Positions 22,486-30,460 of a stretch of 32,167 nucleotides of DNA are shown piece after piece. The notes beneath the pieces were generated by a model that saw only the letters and a list, made by a program, of their open reading frames with translations, did not search any database and had not been told where the DNA came from. Position 1 is the first letter of the stretch; each line of letters begins with the position of its first letter. Both the position numbers and the translations under genes were made by a program. This DNA is from JBIOYL01 sp044870185 (GTDB lineage Bacteria; Actinomycetota; CALGFH01): contig JBIOYL010000391.1 in NCBI GenBank assembly GCA_044870185.1, positions 1-32,167 of the forward strand, read 5' to 3'.

Positions 22486-22800
22486 TCATCCTGTGGCCCA
22501 GCGCTGCACGACATCGAACTCCCACTGCTCCTGTGTCAGCCCGGCCGGCCGTGCCGGGTCGATGGTGGCAATGGTGACGCCCGTCCGCCTGAGCTCCTCG
22601 GCGTGGTCGGCTGGCATGTGGTCGTCAGAGGTAACCAGCACGGCGTCGGGATGGTCCCACGCGATCCTGCTGAGCAGCTCGGGGTCTTTCAATCCCTTGT
22701 AGCCAAGCTGCCCTGCGGCCAGGGCGCTTCGGCCTCGGCGGCGAAGTTCGGCGGCAAGCCGCGGATTGAGTGCCTCGTCGATGATGAGGAGCCGGGCCAC
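22486..22800 (-). CDS. DUF5615/Mut7-C-like PIN-type toxin
   Basis: A 104-aa protein from a GTG start, nine bases after the partner's stop. It opens LLIIDEALNPRLAAELRRRG with Asp8, then LSRIAWDHPDAVLVTSDDHM with Asp59/Asp60 and DHAEELRRTGVTIATIDP. This is the reduced PIN layout of DUF5615 proteins: an N-terminal acidic residue, a helix, then a beta strand ending in T-x-D-D. The C-terminus QEQWEFDVVQRWA is extra helix. Always next to DUF433 antitoxins in the families I know, as here. Likely a nuclease toxin. Confidence 0.75.
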   Translation of the reverse strand: MARLLIIDEALNPRLAAELRRRGRSALAAGQLGYKGLKDPELLSRIAWDHPDAVLVTSDDHMPADHAEELRRTGVTIATIDPARPAGLTQEQWEFDVVQRWATG

Positions 22801-22809
22801 AGGACCGGG

Positions 22810-23478
22810 TCAGGCTGCCTGCTCATAGCGCGTGACAACGTTCCACCAGCGCACGGCATCCTCGATCTCCGACCGCTCGAGCTCGTAGTCCTCGCGCAGC
22901 ACACGTAGGCCGGGGAAGCCGCTGCTTGCAAGCTCAGCCACCTTGCTGGCCGCAAGACGCCGATCTCGGATCGTTGGTCTACCACTGAGGCGGTCGGGAT
23001 CCACCTCGATGTGTTCGACGCTGGGCAGCTCCCGGATCGCCCAGCCACCGCGGCGAAGCCAGCCGGCGATGTCTCGAAGGTCGTCGTAGGTCAGGACCGT
23101 TTGCCCACCATGGTCGCGACCGATAGCAAGCAACGTGTCGTCCTTGCGATAGACGACGCTTTCCCGTCCCTGTCCCTTCGAGTAGGTGGTGGTCGCCAGC
23201 GGTGCGGCGGTCAGCGGCCAGTCGCCGTACTCCTGCCGGAGGTTCGCGATTGCGCGCCGGATCTCGTGATGGGGCACACCGCGCTGCAGGAGCTCGTGCA
23301 CCGCCATCGCCTCGGCCACATCCTGGAAGCTGTAGACCCGGGGTGAGCCATCCGAGCGCGACGAGCGAATGTAGCCACGTCGAGCCCATTGGCCGACGCG
23401 GTCGCCTGACACGCCGACAAGTTGGCCGACCTCGGCTGCGAGATACCAGCCGCGTGAAGATGCAAGCGCCTCAGCCAT
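22810..23478 (-). CDS. MerR-like HTH plus DUF433 antitoxin
   Basis: A 222-aa protein from ATG 23478. Residues 11-62 form a MerR-type winged helix: YLAAEVGQLVGVSGDRVGQW then ARRGYIRSSRSDGSPRVYS and FQDVAEAMAVHELLQRGV. A middle beta-rich segment (about 88-150) includes RESVVYRKDDTLLAIGRDHGG. The C-terminal DUF433 domain (154-212) shows EHIEVDPDRLSGRPTIRDRR and EDYELERSEIEDAVRWWN. DUF433 is a small helix-turn-helix found in antitoxins of the VapB45 type. Together with the 104-aa PIN-like gene it forms a type II toxin-antitoxin module, antitoxin first. It faces away from the six-gene operon that begins at 23742, sharing a 263-base intergenic region. Confidence 0.85.
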   Translation of the reverse strand: MAEALASSRGWYLAAEVGQLVGVSGDRVGQWARRGYIRSSRSDGSPRVYSFQDVAEAMAVHELLQRGVPHHEIRRAIANLRQEYGDWPLTAAPLATTTYSKGQGRESVVYRKDDTLLAIGRDHGGQTVLTYDDLRDIAGWLRRGGWAIRELPSVEHIEVDPDRLSGRPTIRDRRLAASKVAELASSGFPGLRVLREDYELERSEIEDAVRWWNVVTRYEQAA

Positions 23479-23741
23479 GCGTCAACCCTACTCGATCGGT
23501 GTGAGCGTGGGGAGCCGTCGTGACCTGCCGCGCTCGAGGAGCCTGCTGGACAGCGCCCTTCCGGGACGGGCATCATGCCCTGTCGGGGCGGCCTAGCCCG
23601 GCGAGGGGATCGGGCCGGGTGGCCTGGACCGGAAGCGGAGAGCCGATCGGTGGGGTCGTCGAGTCTGCCGGCCCGCGTCTGCGCAGGTCGCCGCCCGGCG
23701 ACAGCTGGCATCGATACGACACCAAGGTTGGGGAGGAAGAC

Positions 23742-24569
23742 GTGGCGCAGGACGGGTCCTTCGAGGGTGCGCTCGCCGCGACGGAGGAGCAGGCGGGCGC
23801 GACGCTGCGGACCGCCGCCACGGTGGTTCGTGAGCTCCGCAAGGCCAAGGCCGCCGCGGCGACCGGGCAGTCCCGCGAGCTGCGCCGGGCGCTGGAGGCG
23901 GCCCAGGGGCTGGCCGCCCAGCTCGCCGGGGCGGCCGCCGGCCTGCGCGCGGGCTTCGACTTCGACGAGCAGGAGCATCTGGCCTCCGGCTCGTACACCA
24001 AGGAGCTGCTGGCGGCGGCGGCCGCGCACGGCGTGGACATGTTCGAGGAGGACGAGCGCCTGCTCTGCTACCCCTCGCTCGTGCGGGTCCTGCCCGACCA
24101 GGCCGCGCTCGAGATCGACCGCCGGCGCGAGCGCCGCCTGCGCCCGTCGGTGGTGGTCGGCCTGCTCGCGGCCGCACAGAACCGCGGGCCGAGGTTCCGG
24201 CCCGAGCCGTTCCTGGACTCCCTGCGCGCCGCCTACGAGCTCGTCGTCGCCCGCCAGGCCAAGAAGCCGGACGCGGTCGTCCGGCTGGTCGACGTGTGGG
24301 CGGTGCTCACCCTGCTGCCCGGCCAGGCCAAGGACTACACCAAGCAGGAGTTCGCCCGCGACCTGTACCTGCTCGACCAGAGCGGGGTCACGGTCACGTC
24401 CCGCAGCCAGCGGCGGCTGCGCTGGAGCGCGAGCACCGGCACCAAGGGGACCGGCGTGCTGACCACGGTGGCCCGAGGTGGCCAGCAGCAGCGCTACTGG
24501 GGCATCTCGTTCTCCCTGCCAGGTGCCGAGCCGGCCGCACCGACCTCGCCCGAACCGGGGGCGCCATGA
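23742..24569 (+). CDS. Unknown helical protein, first gene of the BREX-like/CotH operon
   Basis: A 275-aa protein from the GTG at 23742, with GGGGAGG six bases upstream; upstream open frame is shadow. About 5-70 is a long alanine/arginine/glutamate helix (LAATEEQAGATLRTAATVVR, ELRRALEAAQGLAAQLAGAA) able to form a coiled coil. Next is an acidic stretch GFDFDEQEHLASGSYTKELL and FEEDERLLCYPSLVRVLP. About 135-240 looks like a winged-helix-type region: RPEPFLDSLRAAYELVVARQ, VVRLVDVWAVLTLLPGQAKD, YTKQEFARDLYLLDQSG, and the strand-turn-strand VTSRSQRRLRWSAS. I recognise no named domain. Its stop overlaps the ATG of the next gene (ATGA). Position suggests a DNA- or partner-binding subunit for the ATPase pair behind it. 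Confidence 0.75.
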   Translation: MAQDGSFEGALAATEEQAGATLRTAATVVRELRKAKAAAATGQSRELRRALEAAQGLAAQLAGAAAGLRAGFDFDEQEHLASGSYTKELLAAAAAHGVDMFEEDERLLCYPSLVRVLPDQAALEIDRRRERRLRPSVVVGLLAAAQNRGPRFRPEPFLDSLRAAYELVVARQAKKPDAVVRLVDVWAVLTLLPGQAKDYTKQEFARDLYLLDQSGVTVTSRSQRRLRWSASTGTKGTGVLTTVARGGQQQRYWGISFSLPGAEPAAPTSPEPGAP

Positions 24570-25588
24570 CCACACCGCAGCGCATCGCCAGCGTCCCGGC
24601 CGGCGGTGCCGGGCTCGACGTCGACGAGTACCTGGAGTTCGTCCGCAAGGAGTACCTGGCCGACTTCATCCGCCGCGGCGGCGCGTCGGTGAAGGTCGTC
24701 GTCGCCGGCGACGCCGACGTGGCCGCCCGCTTCCACGCCGGGCTGGCCGCCGACGCGACCGCGGAGGGGTTCCTGTACGCCGCCGTCGACGCCGCCCACA
24801 CCCGCACCCACCTCGCCGACCAGCTCTTCTTCGCCGTCGCCGGCCAGGTCGACTGGACCGGGCTGGCCCGCAGCGCGGTGCTGGCCGCCTACGACGCGGT
24901 CGCGTTCCCCGCCCCGGGGGCGCCGGGCGAGCTGGCCGTGGCCGCCGTCGCGGCCTACCACGACGTCGACGCCCGCGAGCTGTACCGCAGCGTCCGGCGC
25001 CAGCTCGAGCACACGCTGCTCGGGGAGGCCTCGCTCGCCTACGAGTTCCGGCTGGCCATGCTGCGGCTGTGCCAGGCCGAGCTCGGCGCCGGCGACGTCG
25101 ACGACAGCGAACGCGACGCCGTGCTCGGCTGGCTCGTGGGCGAGCGGGTCCCGCTGGCGACGCTGCGCCGGTCGCTCATCTACGCCCGCATCGGCCGCCA
25201 CAACGCGCAGGCGATGCTGTCCTCGCTGGCCCACTGGCTGCCGCTGGCCGGCCGCGCGGGGCTAGTGCTCGACCTCGACCTGGCGCGCCTGACGGTCGGA
25301 CGCCGGCCGCCGGCCGGCCAGCGCGACGGGGTGTACTACACCAAGGCGGCCGTGCTGGACGCCTACGAGGTGCTGCGCCAGCTGATCGACGCCACCGACG
25401 TGCTGTCGGCGGCGATGGTGGTCGTGGTGGTCCCGCCCGAGCTCGTCACCGACGAGGTGCGGGGCCTGCCGGCCTACAGCGCGCTGCACCTGCGCGTCGC
25501 CGACGAGGTCCGCGACCGGCGCCGGGCCAACCCGTACGCGGCGCTGATCCGGCTGGAGGTCCGGCTGGAGGCGGTGGCGCTGCGGTGA
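24566..25588 (+). CDS. BrxD/DUF2791-like protein with degenerate P-loop (pseudo-ATPase)
   Basis: A 340-aa protein coupled to its neighbours by ATGA upstream and GTGA downstream. It has the frame of the BREX ATP-binding (DUF2791) family: EYLEFVRKEYLADFIRRGGA (21-40), the strand VKVVVAG, then GFLYAAVDAAHTRTH, LIYARIGRHNAQAML, GLVLDLDLARL and AYEVLRQLIDATDVLSAAMV with VVPPELVTDEVRGLPAYSAL. Where active relatives have a G-x-G-K-S/T loop (43-56) this one reads VVVAGDADVAARFH, with no Gly-Lys-Ser/Thr. The Walker B place reads LVLDLDLARL, without the Glu. So it should not hydrolyse ATP by the usual mechanism and probably pairs with the intact ATPase next door as a regulatory subunit. Family assignment rests on the motif order, not on a search. 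Confidence 0.75.
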   Translation: MTTPQRIASVPAGGAGLDVDEYLEFVRKEYLADFIRRGGASVKVVVAGDADVAARFHAGLAADATAEGFLYAAVDAAHTRTHLADQLFFAVAGQVDWTGLARSAVLAAYDAVAFPAPGAPGELAVAAVAAYHDVDARELYRSVRRQLEHTLLGEASLAYEFRLAMLRLCQAELGAGDVDDSERDAVLGWLVGERVPLATLRRSLIYARIGRHNAQAMLSSLAHWLPLAGRAGLVLDLDLARLTVGRRPPAGQRDGVYYTKAAVLDAYEVLRQLIDATDVLSAAMVVVVVPPELVTDEVRGLPAYSALHLRVADEVRDRRRANPYAALIRLEVRLEAVALR

Positions 25589-26904
25589 GCGGGCCGCGGG
25601 CCGCCCCGGCCACCGGCGGCGAGCAGGTCGCCGCCCGGCGGGCCGTGGAGGCGCTGCGTTCCGGGGTGCCGAGCCGGGCCGCGGTGGCGGCGCTCGGCTC
25701 GGCCCAGCCCGAGATCGAGGACCGCTTCGGCGCGCTGCTCGAGCGGGTCCGGCAGGAGCCCGGGGCGTCCCGGCACCCGGGCGGCCTGCTCGTGGGTGGT
25801 GGCTTCGGCTCGGGCAAGAGCCACCTGCTCGAGCATCTGGCCCATCTCGCGCTCGAGGCCGGGTTCGTGGTGAGCCGGGTGGTGGTGAGCAAGGAGACGC
25901 CGCTGTACGACCCGGTCAAGGTGTTCCGGGCCGCCGCGGCCGGCGCCGTGGTCCCCGGCGGCCACGGCCCGGCGCTGGCCGAGGCGGCCGCCGGCCTCGA
26001 TCCCGGCACGCCCGCCTTTGCCGAGCTGTGGCGCTGGGTCACGTCACCGGGCGCCGCGCTGAACGAGCGCTTCGCCGCCACGCTGCTGCTGTTCGGCCGC
26101 TTCGGCGCCACCGACGGGGAGCTCGCCGACGCGATCGTGCGCTTCTGGTCCGGCGACCCCATCAAGGTGGCCGAGGTCCGCCGCCGGCTGCGCGAGGCCG
26201 GCGAGGCGCGCTACCCGCTGCCGGCGGTGCCGGCGCGCGAGCTGGCCCGCCAGCGCCTCCGCTTCGCCGCCCGGCTGATGGTCGCCGCCGGCTATGCCGG
26301 GTGGGTGGTGCTGTTCGACGAGGTCGAGCTGATCGGCCGCTACTCGGTGCTACAACGCGGCCGGGCCTACGCCGAGCTGGCCCGCTGGGCGCGCGGCGCG
26401 CACGACGACCCCGGGCTGCCGCTGGTGGCGGTGCTGGCCATGACCGACGACTTCGAGGCCGCGGTGCTGTCGGGCAAGAACGACCGGGAGCTGGTGCCGG
26501 CCAAGCTGCGGTCACGGCAGACGCTCGAGCTCGACGAGCTCGCCGGGAGCGCCGAGGCCGGCATGCGCGTGATCGACCGGGACATGCTGCTGCTGGCGCC
26601 GCCCGACGACGCCGAGCTGGACCGCGCCTACCAGCGGCTGAAGGAGCTGCACGGCGAGGCGTTCGGCTGGGCGCCGCCCGACGTGGCCGGCCTGGAGCGC
26701 CTGGGCGCGACCAGGATGCGCCAGTACGTGCGGGCCTGGATCAACGAGTGGGACCTGGTCCGGCTCGACCCCGAGTTCGCCCCCCAGACCGAGGTGATCA
26801 CCCAGGCCCTCGACGGCGCGATCGGCTACCGCGAGGATGCCGACCTCGAAGGCGCCGCCGCGGACGGCGGTGACGACGCCGGTGCGGAGGGCGCCGACGC
26901 CTAG
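25585..26904 (+). CDS. BrxD/DUF2791-like P-loop ATPase
   Basis: A 439-aa soluble ATPase from GTG 25585 overlapping the previous stop. It opens with AARRAVEALRSGVPSRAAVA, the family's usual lead-in, then PGGLLVGGGFGSGKSHLLEH with the Walker A (72-79, GGFGSGKS). Next follow GFVVSRVVVSKETPLYDPVK, the helical insert, and AGWVVLFDEVELIGRYSV with Walker B Asp245-Glu246. Further on VAVLAMTDDFEAAVLSG and KNDRELVPAKLRSRQ fit the sensor/arginine-finger side. The last 20 residues are acidic low complexity. DUF2791 proteins (BrxD in BREX) act with other BREX proteins against phage; no methylase (PglX), PglZ or Lon partner is here, so this is not a standard BREX locus. Confidence 0.85.
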   Translation: MSGPRAAPATGGEQVAARRAVEALRSGVPSRAAVAALGSAQPEIEDRFGALLERVRQEPGASRHPGGLLVGGGFGSGKSHLLEHLAHLALEAGFVVSRVVVSKETPLYDPVKVFRAAAAGAVVPGGHGPALAEAAAGLDPGTPAFAELWRWVTSPGAALNERFAATLLLFGRFGATDGELADAIVRFWSGDPIKVAEVRRRLREAGEARYPLPAVPARELARQRLRFAARLMVAAGYAGWVVLFDEVELIGRYSVLQRGRAYAELARWARGAHDDPGLPLVAVLAMTDDFEAAVLSGKNDRELVPAKLRSRQTLELDELAGSAEAGMRVIDRDMLLLAPPDDAELDRAYQRLKELHGEAFGWAPPDVAGLERLGATRMRQYVRAWINEWDLVRLDPEFAPQTEVITQALDGAIGYREDADLEGAAADGGDDAGAEGADA

Positions 26905-26925
26905 CACACCGCCAGGAGGACGCGG

Positions 26926-28410
26926 ATGGACAACACGCTCGACAAGGGCCAGTTCTTCGACCAGGCCATGTACATGGTGCACGTCACCGACTGGCCGCCG
27001 GGGCAGCTGCAGCCCACAACGCCGGTGGAGTCCTCCGGCAACGCCCGCCTGGCGCTGTGGCCGACGGACCCGCGGGATGGGCGGCCCATCCCCCCGCCCG
27101 ACGAGCACGGCGTCCTGTTCGCCACCTCGACCTTCTCGCTGGCCAACAGCGGCAACCGGACGGCGCTCGCCCCGAAGCGGTCCTGGAAGGTCAACTTCGA
27201 GCCCGGCGACGACCACGACCGGCTGGTCGGCATGTCCCGCCTCAACCTCAAGGCGATGTTCAACGATCCTTCACAGATGCGCGAGGCGCTTGCCTGGCAC
27301 CTGTTCGATCGGGTGGGCGTCCCGTCGTCGCGCCACACCTACGCGAAGCTGGCGATCAACGACCGCTACCTGGGCCTGTTCTCGCTCATCGAACAGGTCG
27401 ACCGGAGGTTCCTGAAGGACCACTTCGGCGCCGACCATCGGGGCAACCTCTACAAGGCCTACTGCGGGGACATCGGCTGCGCGACGCTCGAGCACCGGGT
27501 CGGCGCCGACGGCGACGACGGCGGCGGTCAGTACCGCACGGCCGGCGACGACCAGACCTACCGGCTCAAGACCAACGAGGACGACCCGGCAGCCAACGGC
27601 TACGACGACCTCGCCCACCTCGTCCGGACGATCAACGGGGTCGGCCTGCCCGGCGGCGACGGCCGCTTCGCCACCGACGCCTACCGGGCATCGGTGGAGG
27701 GCGTCGTGAACGTCGACGGCTTCCTGCGCTGGGCGGGCGTCAACCTGCTGCTCGGCAGCTGGGACAACTACTTCGCGACACCCGCGAACTACTACCTGTA
27801 CAACTCCGGCCGCAAGGGTGCCGAGCGGGACTTCGTCGACGCGCCCTACTTCACCTTCATCCCGTGGGACTACGACAACAGCTTCGGCATCGACTACTTC
27901 GGCACCGCCTGGCAGTACACCGACATCGTCGACTGGCCGAGCAACACCACCGGCTACTGGCGCAAGCAGGGGGCGGCCAACCGGACCTCCCGCATCCCGC
28001 TGGTGCAGAACCTGCTGCGCAACCAGGACTTCCTGCGCTACTACCTGGACCACCTGGAGCACCTGCTCGACACCGCCTTCACCCCCGCCGCGATCGCGCA
28101 AGCGATGGGCACTGGCGGCGGCGGGGGGCTGTGGGAGCGCGTCTGCCACGCCGCCTACCTGGAGGCCGACACCCCCCACGGGCAGCCGTTCACCGGCCGG
28201 CAGTTCACCAACGACGAGGTCTACCGCAGCGGGTACGAGCAGAACGAGCTGCGCCACGGCGACGCCAAGATCGAGGGGATCATCCACTACGTGCGCATGC
28301 GCTACGACCGGGCGCGGGAGCAGCTCGCCGCGCTGCGCACGACCCATCCTCGCGGTGCCAGCGGCGCGACCTTCTCCGGCATGATGGAAGCGCTGCCGGC
28401 GCGGGCATGA
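26926..28410 (+). CDS. CotH-family protein kinase
   Basis: A 494-aa protein from ATG 26926 with AGGAGGAC six bases upstream, 21 bases after the ATPase stop. It matches the CotH kinase fold of spore-coat kinases: KRSWKVNFEPGDDHDRLVGM (84-103), SRLNLKAMFNDPSQMREALA (104-123), YLGLFSLIEQVDRRFLKDHF, the GYDDLAHLVRTINGV helix, then WAGVNLLLGSWDNYFATPAN and YFTFIPWDYDNSFGIDYF with Asp315 and Asp317, the Mg2+-binding DxD pair of the family. No signal peptide is present, so it should act inside the cell. CotH kinases transfer phosphate to proteins; the target here is unknown. Its stop overlaps the start of the beta-propeller gene. Confidence 0.88.
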   Translation: MDNTLDKGQFFDQAMYMVHVTDWPPGQLQPTTPVESSGNARLALWPTDPRDGRPIPPPDEHGVLFATSTFSLANSGNRTALAPKRSWKVNFEPGDDHDRLVGMSRLNLKAMFNDPSQMREALAWHLFDRVGVPSSRHTYAKLAINDRYLGLFSLIEQVDRRFLKDHFGADHRGNLYKAYCGDIGCATLEHRVGADGDDGGGQYRTAGDDQTYRLKTNEDDPAANGYDDLAHLVRTINGVGLPGGDGRFATDAYRASVEGVVNVDGFLRWAGVNLLLGSWDNYFATPANYYLYNSGRKGAERDFVDAPYFTFIPWDYDNSFGIDYFGTAWQYTDIVDWPSNTTGYWRKQGAANRTSRIPLVQNLLRNQDFLRYYLDHLEHLLDTAFTPAAIAQAMGTGGGGGLWERVCHAAYLEADTPHGQPFTGRQFTNDEVYRSGYEQNELRHGDAKIEGIIHYVRMRYDRAREQLAALRTTHPRGASGATFSGMMEALPARA

Positions 28411-29384
28411 GCGCGGCCGCCGCGCAGCGCGCCGTCCCCCAGCTGCAGCTGCAGCACGAGGCGAAGCTCGTCGAGCTCCTGGGCGAGCAGGTGGACCGGC
28501 ACCTGGAGGCGAGCGGCGTGCTCGCCAAGGACGGGCTCTTCTACGTGATCTTCGACAACGCGCCCCACATCGGCCGGCTCGGCGCCGGCCTGTCGCCGGC
28601 GGCCAAGGAGAACCGCCTCATCCGGCCGGAGCAGCGCCACGGCGCCGGCTTCAGGCCCAAGCCGGGGCACCGCAGCGGCTTCGAGGACATCGCCTACGAC
28701 CGGTCCACCAACCGCTTCTACGTTCTGATCGAGGCGCTGCCGTTCGGCGGAGGTTTCATGGCGGCGGTGGAGGAGTACGACGAGCGCTTGCGCCACGTCG
28801 CCAGCGGCTGGCTCGACTTCCCCCTCGACCGGCCGAACAAGGGCCTGGAGGGACTGACCTGCATCCGCCGCGACGGCCAGACCTACCTGCTGGGCTTGTG
28901 CGAGGGCAACCGCTGCAAGGCGGGGGCGGCCGGACGCCGGCCGGGGGGAGGCAGGATCCAGCGCTTCGGCAAGGGCGCACACCGCTGGGAGCACGTCGGT
29001 GAGATCCGGCTGCCGACGACGCTGTGGTTCGAGGACTACAGCAGCCTGGCCGTTGCCGGCGACCGCATCGCGGTGGTGTCGCAGGCCTCCTCGGCGCTGT
29101 GGGTCGGCAGCTTCGTGCCGTCGGGCTGGGAGCTCGCCGACGACGGCGCGACCTACCGGTTCCCGCCGGACGGCGACGGCAGGACCGTGTACTGCAACGT
29201 CGAGGGGGTGTCGTGGGTCGCTCCGGATCGGGTCGTGGTGGTCTCCGACCGGGCCAAGGCCACGACCCAGGACGAGCGCTGCCGCGCCAAGGACCAGTCG
29301 ATCCACGTCTTCGCGATCCCGCAGCCGGCGCAGGCGGGGCGGCAGGCGGCGGAGTCGGCGGCCGCCGGGCAGGCGGCGCCGTGA
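28407..29384 (+). CDS. Beta-propeller protein (SdiA-regulated/phytase-like), unknown function
   Basis: A 325-aa protein coupled to CotH by ATGA. Four copies of one motif mark propeller blades: GFEDIAYDRSTNRFYVLIEA (91-110), KGLEGLTCIRRDGQTYLLGL (145-164), WFEDYSSLAVAGDRIAVVSQ (207-226) and NVEGVSWVAPDRVVVVSD (264-281). Each is aromatic/hydrophobic-Glu-Asp/Gly-hydrophobic, then two beta strands. Such spacing is typical of SdiA-regulated and esterase-like phytase propellers (PF13449 type), where the acidic residues bind Ca2+. A Ca2+-dependent phosphoesterase is therefore possible but not shown. No signal peptide, an N-terminal helix (1-40), and an Ala/Gln tail. Stop and next start share an A (TGATG). 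Confidence 0.65.
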   Translation: MSAAAAQRAVPQLQLQHEAKLVELLGEQVDRHLEASGVLAKDGLFYVIFDNAPHIGRLGAGLSPAAKENRLIRPEQRHGAGFRPKPGHRSGFEDIAYDRSTNRFYVLIEALPFGGGFMAAVEEYDERLRHVASGWLDFPLDRPNKGLEGLTCIRRDGQTYLLGLCEGNRCKAGAAGRRPGGGRIQRFGKGAHRWEHVGEIRLPTTLWFEDYSSLAVAGDRIAVVSQASSALWVGSFVPSGWELADDGATYRFPPDGDGRTVYCNVEGVSWVAPDRVVVVSDRAKATTQDERCRAKDQSIHVFAIPQPAQAGRQAAESAAAGQAAP

Positions 29385-30460
29385 TGGCCGACCGGTCCCC
29401 GAGCCGCCCACCGGCCGCCCTGCCGGCCGTGCGCGCGCTGTTCCAGCAGCGCATCGAGGGCGACGACGCCCTGCTGCGGCTCGCCCGGCTCCGCTTCGCC
29501 CAGGCGGGCCTGGCCGCGGAGGTGTACGCCGACACCCCGGGCCAGCTCGAGCGCACCCTCGGGTTCGTGGCACCGCACGTCCGCCTGCCGGTGGTGCACT
29601 TGGACCGTGGGGTGGACGTGCTGCAGGCGCGCGGCCGCGCGCTGGTCGAGCAGTTCGCCGCCGGCTTCGCCGGACGGGTCGCGGGCCTGGTGGTCCACGA
29701 CAAGGCCGAGATGGCGGCACGCCAGGACGAGCTGGTCGCCGGGCTGCGGGAGCTGGACGCCCGGCTCGGCGACCGCCAGGACAGCCCCTACCTGTTCCTC
29801 GAGTACGCCGCAGGACTGGAGCCCGGATGGTTCGCCGCGCTGGCCGAGCAGCTCCGCGACGCGGAGCGCGTCAGCTTCTGCATCGACGTCGGCCACGTCG
29901 GCATCAGGCAAGCCCGCCGCAGCTTCGCCCGCGAGCACCCCGGCCTGGACCTTGCGACCCTGCACCCTGAGGACGCGCGCCTACCGGACCTGGTCGCCGA
30001 CGTCCAGCGCGCGGTGGGGTCCGCGCTGCCGGCGGTGCTCGAGCTGACCGGCGCGCTCGGACGCATCGGCAAGCCGCTGCACTTCCACCTGCATGACGGG
30101 CATCCGCTCGTCCCGGGCCTGGCCGACCACTTCAGCTTCCTCATCGAGGTGCCGGTGCCGTTCAGCCACGAGGGTCGACGGTCGCTGCGCCCGATGTACG
30201 GCCCGGCGGGCCTGGCCGCGATCGTCCAGGGTGCGCTCGAGGCCGGCGGCGCGGGGCAGGTGTCGCTCACGCTGGAGATCCACCAGGCGGAGGGCCGCCT
30301 GCCGCTGGCTGACGCCGCCGGGCTGTTCCAGGGGTGGCGGGACCTCACCAATGCCGAGCGCATGAACTACTGGCTGAGCGTGCTGGCCGCCAACAACGTG
30401 CTCGTGCGCAGCATCCTGGAAGCCGGCCCGCCGGTCCACACCACCCGGGCGAGGTCATGA
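29384..30460 (+). CDS. Xylose-isomerase-like TIM-barrel protein
   Basis: A 358-aa protein starting at the TGATG junction. Barrel strands carry the metal ligands of sugar-phosphate isomerase/epimerase and AP-endonuclease-2-type barrels: LVVHDKAEM (103-111), YLFLEYAAG with Glu140, VSFCIDVGHVGI with Asp168 and His171, LHFHLHDGHPLVPG (His235, His237, Asp238, His240) and VSLTLEIHQAEG with Glu298. The set Glu-Asp/His-His-Glu is the usual divalent metal site. Aldolase, isomerase or endonuclease chemistry cannot be told apart from this. It is the third gene of a coupled trio behind CotH and the propeller. The C-terminal 40 residues (NAERMNYWLSVLAANNVLV) are an added helix pair. Confidence 0.78.
   Translation: MADRSPSRPPAALPAVRALFQQRIEGDDALLRLARLRFAQAGLAAEVYADTPGQLERTLGFVAPHVRLPVVHLDRGVDVLQARGRALVEQFAAGFAGRVAGLVVHDKAEMAARQDELVAGLRELDARLGDRQDSPYLFLEYAAGLEPGWFAALAEQLRDAERVSFCIDVGHVGIRQARRSFAREHPGLDLATLHPEDARLPDLVADVQRAVGSALPAVLELTGALGRIGKPLHFHLHDGHPLVPGLADHFSFLIEVPVPFSHEGRRSLRPMYGPAGLAAIVQGALEAGGAGQVSLTLEIHQAEGRLPLADAAGLFQGWRDLTNAERMNYWLSVLAANNVLVRSILEAGPPVHTTRARS

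Noticed and set aside
23742..26904. Calling this a BREX system
   Set aside because: Only DUF2791-like ATPases are present; PglX methylase, PglZ phosphatase, BrxA/B, BrxL and BrxC are all absent from the window.
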